From contig NZ_JACHMH010000001.1 of the NCBI RefSeq assembly GCF_014204915.1, positions 3,807,501-3,871,500 on the forward strand: a DNA stretch of 64,000 nucleotides. Direction: 5' to 3'. The translations under genes and the position numbers were made by a program. Shown here in pieces: positions 58,969 to 64,000 of this stretch. Position 1 is the stretch's first letter. Every line of letters begins with the position of its first letter. A model generated the notes under the pieces. That model ran no database searches, was not told the origin of the DNA, and saw only the letters and a program-made list of their open reading frames with translations. The DNA is from Crossiella cryophila. Lineage in GTDB: Bacteria; Actinomycetota; Actinomycetes; Mycobacteriales; Pseudonocardiaceae.

Positions 58969-60588
58969 ATGACCGAGAATCAGTCCACATTGGACGGTTT
59001 TGTGCCGTGGCCGGACGAGTACGCCCGGCGCTACCGCGAGGCGGGGCACTGGCAGGACGTGCCGATCGGGGAACTCCTGCGGGACTGGGCTTTCCGGCAC
59101 GGCGACCGCACCGCGCTGGTGGACGGCGACCGGAAGATCAGCTACGCCCAGCTCGACGCCACCGCCGACCGGATGGCCGCCGGGCTGCTCGGACTCGGCA
59201 TCGCGCCGGGGGACCGGGTCGTGGTCCAGCTGCCCAACGTGGCCGAGTTCGTGGTGCTGCTCTTCGCCCTGCTCCGGGTGGGCGCGGTGCCCGCGCTGAC
59301 CCTGCCGGCGCACCGCTCGCACGAGATCGGTCACCTGGCCGAACTCGCCGAGGCGGTGGCCTACGTCATCCCGGACACCTTCGGCGGCTTCGACTACCGC
59401 GGCCTGGCCCGTGAGGTCGTGGCCAGGGTGCCGTCGGTCAAACACGTGCTGGTACTCGGTGATCCGGGTGACGTCGGCATCCCACTGTCCACAGTGGACG
59501 CCGACCTGGTCGATCTCCCGGAGGTCAACCCGGCCGACGTGGCGGTGCTGCTGGTCTCCGGCGGCACCACTGGCCTGCCCAAGCTGATCCCCAGGACGCA
59601 CAACGACTACGCCTACAACGCCCGCGCCAGCGCCGAGGTCTGCGAACTCACCCAGGACGACGTCTACCTGGTCGCGTTGCCGGTGGCGCACAACTTCCCG
59701 CTGGCCTGTCCCGGCGTGCTCGGCATCCTGGGGGTGGGCGGCAGTGCGGTCTTCCTCTCCGACCCCAGCCCCGACAACGCCTTCCCGCTGATCGAGCGGA
59801 CCGGCGCAACGGTCACCGCGCTGGTGCCACCGCTGGCCATGCTCTGGGGCCAGGCCACCGAATGGGAGGACGGCGACCTGTCCTCGCTGCGCCTGCTCCA
59901 GGTCGGCGGCGCCAAACTCGCCCCCGAACCCGCGCGTGCGCTGCCCGGCCAGCTCGACTGCCGGCTGCAGCAGGTCTTCGGCATGGCCGAGGGGCTGCTC
60001 AACTACACCCGCGCGGACGATGACGACGAGATCGTGGCCATCAGCCAGGGCCGCCCGCTCTCCGCCGAGGACGAACTGCGCGTGGTCGACGCCGAGGGCG
60101 ACGACGTCCCGGCGGGGGAGACCGGCGAACTCCTGGTCCGCGGCCCGTACACGATCCGCGGCTACTACCGCGCGGCCAAGCACAACGAAACCGCCATCAC
60201 CCCGGACGGCTACTACCGCAGCGGCGACCTGGTCCGCCAGCTCCCCAGCGGGCACCTGATCGTCACCGGCCGGGTCAAGGAGGTCATCAACCGCGGCGGC
60301 GAGAACGTCTCGGCCGAGGAACTCGAGGAGCACCTCCTCGCGCACCCCGGCATCCGCCAGGTCGCGGTGATCCCGGTGCCCGATGACATGCTCGGCGAAC
60401 GCGTCTGCGCGGTCATCGTGCCCGAGGGCGAGGCCCCCGCACTGCGCGAGCTGAAGACCTTCCTCACCGGCCGCGGCCTGGCCCAGTACAAGCTCCCTGA
60501 CCTCCTCGAACTGGCCGCGGATCTGCCGCGCACCGCGGTGGGCAAGATCGACAAGCGCGAGGTCGCCGCTCGGCTGGCGAAGCCCTGA
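58969..60588 (+). CDS. Salicylate-AMP ligase (MbtA/DhbE-like)
   Basis: 539 residues. ATG at 58969 follows GAGGG; an adjacent GTG at 58966 is possible. It is a stand-alone aryl adenylating enzyme: 'FVPWPDEYARRYREAGHW' start, P-loop 'LLVSGGTTGLPKLIPRTHNDY', the aryl-acid site 'LPVAHNFPLACPG', 'GMAEGLLNYTR', 'SGDLV' and the C-terminal Lys in 'RTAVGKIDKR'. It activates salicylate as the adenylate and loads it on the ArCP of the NRPS encoded eight bases upstream. 2,3-Dihydroxybenzoate is the family alternative. The salicylate synthase at 12.5 kb and the absence of entA/entB-like genes favour salicylate. Confidence 0.94.
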   Translation: MTENQSTLDGFVPWPDEYARRYREAGHWQDVPIGELLRDWAFRHGDRTALVDGDRKISYAQLDATADRMAAGLLGLGIAPGDRVVVQLPNVAEFVVLLFALLRVGAVPALTLPAHRSHEIGHLAELAEAVAYVIPDTFGGFDYRGLAREVVARVPSVKHVLVLGDPGDVGIPLSTVDADLVDLPEVNPADVAVLLVSGGTTGLPKLIPRTHNDYAYNARASAEVCELTQDDVYLVALPVAHNFPLACPGVLGILGVGGSAVFLSDPSPDNAFPLIERTGATVTALVPPLAMLWGQATEWEDGDLSSLRLLQVGGAKLAPEPARALPGQLDCRLQQVFGMAEGLLNYTRADDDDEIVAISQGRPLSAEDELRVVDAEGDDVPAGETGELLVRGPYTIRGYYRAAKHNETAITPDGYYRSGDLVRQLPSGHLIVTGRVKEVINRGGENVSAEELEEHLLAHPGIRQVAVIPVPDDMLGERVCAVIVPEGEAPALRELKTFLTGRGLAQYKLPDLLELAADLPRTAVGKIDKREVAARLAKP

Positions 60589-60678
60589 CCAGCGGGAGCC
60601 GGTCGTCACGCACCGTGTTCTGATCGACACCGGACCGCAACCCCTCGGGTGACCCCCGTCATTGAGCCGCTGAACCCC

Positions 60679-60697
60679 TTTAGTTAGCCTCGCCTTA
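60679..60697. promoter_or_regulatory. Weak IdeR/DtxR-type iron box (siderophore permease promoter)
   Basis: TTTAGTTAGCCTCGCCTTA matches the IdeR consensus at about 14 of 19 positions, 33 bases before the permease gene. The 141-base gap after the ligase gene suggests that the uptake genes have their own promoter. Confidence 0.6.
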
Positions 60698-60729
60698 GTT
60701 GAACCGTCGCGGGGCAGAAGGGGGACAGG

Positions 60730-61737
60730 GTGATCTCGGCCGGTAGCGCCACCCGAGGGGCCGGGCTGCTCGGCGCCTGCGGAGTGCTGGTGCTGGTGTG
60801 CCTGCTCAGCATCGCCGTCGGCGCGCGGAGCATCCCGCTGCCCGAGGTCTGGCAGGCGCTCTGGTCGCCGTCGGACTCCACCGAGTCCCTGGTCATCCAC
60901 GACCTGCGCATCCCACGCACCCTGCTCGGCCTCGGCGTCGGCGCGGCCCTCGGCCTGGCGGGCGCGCTCATGCAGGCGCTGACCCGCAACCCGCTGGCCG
61001 ACCCCGGGCTGCTCGGCGTCAACCTGGGCGCCTCCGCGGCGGTGGTGATCGGCATCGGCTGGTTCGGCGTCGGCGCGGCCAGTGGCTACGTCTGGTTCGC
61101 CTTCGCCGGGGCCGCGGCCGCCTCGGTACTGGTGTTCCTGCTCGGCTCGGCCGGGCGGCGGGCCGCCACCCCCGAACGCCTGGTGCTGGCCGGGGTGGCG
61201 ATCAGCGCGGCACTGTCCGCGTTCATCTCCACCGTGGTGTTGCTGGACAACAAGACCTTCGACCAGTTCCGCTACTGGGTGGTCGGCGCGCTGGCCGGGC
61301 GCAAGATGTCCACGGTGATCGAACTGGCCCCGTTCCTGCTCGCCGGGATCGTGCTCGCGCTGCTGCTGGCCCGCTCGCTCAACGCGATCGCCCTCGGCGA
61401 GGAGGCGGGCAGGGCACTGGGCGCCGACATCGGCCGCACCCGCGCGCTGGGCGCGGTCGCGATCACCCTGCTCTGCGGTGCGGCCACCGCCGCCGCGGGC
61501 CCGATCGGCTTCGTCGGACTGGCCGTGCCGCACATGGTCCGCGGCTTCACCGGCCCCGACCAGCGCTGGCTGCTGCCCTACTCGATGGTCCTGTCCCCGG
61601 TGCTGCTGCTCGCCGCCGACATCCTCGGCCGGATCCTGCTCTCGCCAGGCGAACTGGAGGTCGGCGTGGTCACCGCGTTCCTCGGCGCGCCCGTGTTCAT
61701 CCTGCTGGTGCGCCGCCGGAAGCTGGTGGCGGCATGA
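60730..61737 (+). CDS. FecCD-family siderophore ABC permease, subunit 1
   Basis: 335 residues, GTG at 60730. About nine to ten membrane helices with FecCD/BtuC family marks: 'LRIPRTLLGLGVGAALGLAGALMQALTRNPLADPGLLGVNLGA' pattern, 'ALGADIGRTRALG' (the loop that touches the ATPase) and 'AGPIGFVGLAVPHMVRGFTGPD'. It forms a heterodimeric channel with the next gene product for ferric-siderophore import. The BtuC (B12) subgroup looks similar, but the iron-controlled NRPS context favours a siderophore. Confidence 0.92.
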   Translation: MISAGSATRGAGLLGACGVLVLVCLLSIAVGARSIPLPEVWQALWSPSDSTESLVIHDLRIPRTLLGLGVGAALGLAGALMQALTRNPLADPGLLGVNLGASAAVVIGIGWFGVGAASGYVWFAFAGAAAASVLVFLLGSAGRRAATPERLVLAGVAISAALSAFISTVVLLDNKTFDQFRYWVVGALAGRKMSTVIELAPFLLAGIVLALLLARSLNAIALGEEAGRALGADIGRTRALGAVAITLLCGAATAAAGPIGFVGLAVPHMVRGFTGPDQRWLLPYSMVLSPVLLLAADILGRILLSPGELEVGVVTAFLGAPVFILLVRRRKLVAA

Positions 61738-62786
61738 CCGACCTGGCCACCAGACCCCGCCCGTCCCGGGTGCTGCGCAGCCGCGGCGGCCACTTCTCCC
61801 TGCGCCTGCACGGCCGCACCGCCGCCGTGGTGCTCGGCCTGGTGCTGGCCATCCTGGTCATCGGCGCGTTCACCCTGACCATCGGCGAGTACGAACTCAC
61901 CGTCGGCCAGGTGCTCGCCGCGCTGGCCGGTGAAGGCGGCAGGGCCGCCCAGTACGTGATCACCGAGTTCCGGCTGCCGCGCTGGCTCACCGGCCTGCTC
62001 GTCGGCGCCGCGCTGGCGGTCAGCGGCGCGCTCATGCAGAGCCTGGCCCGCAACCCGTTGGGCAGCCCCGACTTCATCGGCTTCACCACCGGCGCGGCCA
62101 CCGGCGGCATCCTGATGATCATCACCGGCGCGAGCGCGGCCCAGCTCGCGTTCGGGGCCATCGCGGGCGGCCTGCTCACCGCGCTGGCCATGTACCTGCT
62201 GGCCTTCACCAGGGGCGTGCACGGCTCCCGGCTGGTGCTGGTCGGCGTCGGGGTGAACGCGATCCTGATCGCGGTCAACTCCTACCTGATCAGCCGGGCC
62301 GAACTGCGCGACGCCACCATCGCGCAGGCCTGGCTCACCGGCAGCCTCAACGCCCGCGGCTGGGAACACGTGCTGCCGGTGGGCATCGCGCTGGCCCTGC
62401 TGCTGCCACTGGCCTTCACCATGGCCAGGCGGCTGGCGCTGCTGGAGATGGGCGATGAGGCGGCCAGCGCGCTTGGCGTGCCGGTGCAGCGCAGCCGGGC
62501 CGTGCTCATGGTCACCAGCGTGGCACTGGCCGCGGTCGCGGTGGCCTCGGCCGGACCGGTCGCCTTCGTCGCGCTGATGGCCCCCCAGCTGGCCCGGCGG
62601 CTCACCAGGGCCGCCTCCCCGGTCCTGGTGCCCACCGCGCTGATGGGCGCGTTCGTGGTCTCACTCAGCGACTTCGCGGCACAACGGCTCTTTTCCCCGA
62701 TCGCGGTGCCGGTCGGGGTCATGACGGCGGCGGTCGGCGGGATCTACCTCGCCTGGCTGCTGGCCACCGAATGGCGAGGAAGGTAG
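61734..62786 (+). CDS. FecCD-family siderophore ABC permease, subunit 2
   Basis: 350 residues. ATG at 61734 overlaps the stop of subunit 1 (ATGA). A cytoplasmic N terminus of about 30 residues precedes about nine to ten membrane helices with 'FRLPRWLTGLLVGAALAVSGALMQSLARNPLGSPDFIGFTTGA' pattern, 'SALGVPVQRSRAVL' and 'AGPVAFVALMAPQLARRLT'. It is the partner of the preceding permease. Confidence 0.92.
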   Translation: MTDLATRPRPSRVLRSRGGHFSLRLHGRTAAVVLGLVLAILVIGAFTLTIGEYELTVGQVLAALAGEGGRAAQYVITEFRLPRWLTGLLVGAALAVSGALMQSLARNPLGSPDFIGFTTGAATGGILMIITGASAAQLAFGAIAGGLLTALAMYLLAFTRGVHGSRLVLVGVGVNAILIAVNSYLISRAELRDATIAQAWLTGSLNARGWEHVLPVGIALALLLPLAFTMARRLALLEMGDEAASALGVPVQRSRAVLMVTSVALAAVAVASAGPVAFVALMAPQLARRLTRAASPVLVPTALMGAFVVSLSDFAAQRLFSPIAVPVGVMTAAVGGIYLAWLLATEWRGR

Positions 62787-62790
62787 ATCG

Positions 62791-63621
62791 ATGGCGGCGG
62801 AACACAGCGAACCCCGGCTGCACGCCGAGGACCTGACGCTGGCCTACGAGGCCCGGATCGTGGCCGAGGGCCTGGGCGTGCGGATCCCGGACGGATCCTT
62901 CACCGTGATCGTCGGCCCGAACGCCTGCGGCAAGTCCACCCTGCTCAAGGCGCTGTCCCGGATCCTCAAGCCCAAGGCGGGCTCGGTGGTGCTGGACGGC
63001 GCGGCGATCTCCTCCTACCCGGCCAAGGAGGTCGCCCGGCGGCTCGGCCTGCTGCCGCAGACCTCCATCGCGCCCAGCGGGATCACCGTGGCCGACCTGG
63101 TCGCCCGCGGCCGGTACCCGCACCAGCGGCTGCTCCGCCAGTGGTCACTGGAGGACGAGGCCGCGGTGGCCGAGGCGCTGGCGCTGACCGGCGTGGACGA
63201 GCTGGCCGAGCGGTTCGTGGACGAACTCTCCGGCGGGCAGCGGCAGCGGGTCTGGCTGGCCATGGTGCTGGCCCAGCAGACCCCGATCCTGCTGCTGGAC
63301 GAGCCGACCACCTTCCTGGACATCGCGCACCAGGTAGAGGTGCTCGACCTGTGCGCCGACCTGCACGAGCAGCGCGGGCACACCCTGGTCGCGGTGCTGC
63401 ACGACCTCAACCACGCCTGCCGCTACGCCACCCACCTGATCGCCATGCGCGGCGGCCGGATCGTGGCCCAGGGCGATCCCAGGGAGATCGTCACCGCCGA
63501 ACTGGTGCGGGAGGTGTTCGGGCTGGCCTGCCGGGTCATCCCGTGCCCGGAGACCGGCACCCCGCTGGTGGTGCCGGCCCGCCGGGTCCGCGAGCAGACC
63601 CCGGTGGCCGCCGCGGGCTGA
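62791..63621 (+). CDS. Siderophore ABC transporter ATPase (FecE/FepC type)
   Basis: 276 residues, ATG at 62791 with AGGAAGG upstream. Walker A GPNACGKST, signature LSGGQRQRV, Walker B ILLLDEPTTFLD and switch 'VLHDLNHACRYATHLIAM' are typical of iron-siderophore importers; TFLDIAHQ is a hallmark of this subgroup. It powers the FecCD pair encoded directly upstream. The binding proteins for this transporter are most likely those encoded at 36.5-38.5 kb, on the other side of the NRPS genes. Confidence 0.94.
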   Translation: MAAEHSEPRLHAEDLTLAYEARIVAEGLGVRIPDGSFTVIVGPNACGKSTLLKALSRILKPKAGSVVLDGAAISSYPAKEVARRLGLLPQTSIAPSGITVADLVARGRYPHQRLLRQWSLEDEAAVAEALALTGVDELAERFVDELSGGQRQRVWLAMVLAQQTPILLLDEPTTFLDIAHQVEVLDLCADLHEQRGHTLVAVLHDLNHACRYATHLIAMRGGRIVAQGDPREIVTAELVREVFGLACRVIPCPETGTPLVVPARRVREQTPVAAAG

Positions 63622-63642
63622 TCCACTGTGGACCGAAGATCT

Positions 63643-63654
63643 TTCGGTACCGAA
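63643..63654. promoter_or_regulatory. Perfect palindrome before the last gene
   Basis: TTCGGTACCGAA is a perfect 12-base palindrome, flanked by further CCGAA/TTCGG half-sites (63633 and 63663 regions). It lies 69 bases before the lipoprotein gene and could be an operator. No known regulator is recognised for it. Confidence 0.35.
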
Positions 63655-63722
63655 GGATTTGGTCCGAAAGACCACAGCCCCAGACCTTGCCGGGGCGGCG
63701 GCGGTTTTGTCAGCATCGGGCC

Positions 63723-64000
63723 ATGACACTCCGCCCGGTCGCGCTCGCCCTGCTCGGCGTGCTGCTGGCCGGGTGCGGGGCGGTCGCGCCGGGGCTGGTG
63801 CAGCTGCGCTACTCCGCCGAGACCCCGGCCGCGGCCGGGGACATCGCCGGGTTCAGCTGGGCCATCCCGCGCGAACCCCGGTCACTGGACTGGCTGCGCG
63901 GCGGTGAGCCGCCGGAGGACACCGTCACCGCGAACCTGTGCGAGCGGCTGCCCGGACTCTCCGCCGAGATCGCCACCCCGGACCCGCTGACCCTGATCTA
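63723..64000 (+). CDS. Peptide-type ABC transporter binding lipoprotein, 5' part
   Basis: The first 92 residues of a gene cut by the window end. The signal peptide has a lipobox (LLAGCGAV, Cys18), followed by 'FSWAIPREPRSLDWLRGGEPPEDTVTANLCERL', which fits the start of solute-binding family 5 proteins (compare 'EPRSLDP'). ATG at 63723. It is separated from the siderophore ATPase gene by about 100 bases. Ligand and completeness are unknown. Confidence 0.75.
   Translation, partial: MTLRPVALALLGVLLAGCGAVAPGLVQLRYSAETPAAAGDIAGFSWAIPREPRSLDWLRGGEPPEDTVTANLCERLPGLSAEIATPDPLTLI

Noticed and set aside
60730-63621. BtuCD-type B12 importer serving the riboswitch system
   Set aside because: The permeases resemble both groups, but they follow an iron-box-like site and siderophore genes and have no cobalamin riboswitch upstream.
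63675-63720. Terminator after the siderophore ATPase gene
   Set aside because: A weak GCCCC/GGGGC stem with TTTT several bases further on; the stem is short and the T-run too distant to call.

Overview
The window comes from a high-GC actinobacterium, most likely a member of the Pseudonocardiaceae (Crossiella-like). This is inferred from codon use, frequent GTG starts, IdeR/DtxR-type iron boxes and a recurring palindrome GTCCAC(A/T)GTGGAC; no species call is possible from the sequence alone. It opens with the 3' part of a 23S rRNA gene, a 5S rRNA gene and a terminator.

Layout: (1) 2.9-5.3 kb: a membrane GGDEF protein, a short tandem-repeat tract and an unrecognised protein. (2) 5.4-12.5 kb: a translationally coupled oligopeptide-type ABC importer operon (binding lipoprotein, two permeases, two ATPases) followed by a short-chain dehydrogenase and an amidase. 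(3) 12.5-15.4 kb: salicylate synthase and an ornithine/lysine N-hydroxylase, divergent around two iron boxes. (4) 15.5-19.0 kb: an ABC-2 exporter facing a DesK/DesR-like two-component system, with tandem dyad operators between them. (5) 19.1-21.6 kb: a decayed amidohydrolase pseudogene beside its intact, Tat-exported relative. (6) 21.6-29.0 kb, minus strand: five coupled genes behind a cobalamin riboswitch. They encode two LAXTG wall-anchored proteins with transcobalamin-like architecture and a complete ECF transporter (T, fused A-A', S). This looks like a cell-wall vitamin B12 capture and import system. (7) 29.5-30.5 kb: a gene-free block of long inverted repeats and phased 22-bp repeats. (8) 31.1-63.6 kb: the main siderophore locus. 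It holds a degenerate fatty-acyl-AMP-ligase-like protein, a PucR regulator, an EntS-like exporter, an MbtH protein, aspartate decarboxylase (beta-alanine supply), two paralogous siderophore-binding lipoproteins, three NRPS genes, a salicylate-AMP ligase and a FecCD-type permease/ATPase set. The window ends inside another peptide-binding lipoprotein gene.

How the siderophore genes fit together: salicylate (12.5-13.9 kb) is activated by the ligase at 59 kb and loaded on the ArCP-Cy-A-T protein at 55.5 kb. The chain is then extended by the C-A-T-C-A-T-E protein (adenylation codes read as Gly, then beta-Ala) and the E-like-C-A-nMT-T-C-A-T-TE protein (both codes read as N5-hydroxyornithine, the first N-methylated). 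The predicted product is salicyl-(Ser/Thr/Cys azoline)-Gly-betaAla-NMe-OHOrn-OHOrn, a mixed phenolate/hydroxamate chelator of madurastatin-like type. Seven iron boxes tie the dispersed promoters together. The oddest part is the NRPS junction between the beta-Ala and N-Me-OHOrn modules. It carries two successive epimerase-like domains although beta-Ala is achiral, and then a condensation domain whose two active-site histidines are replaced.
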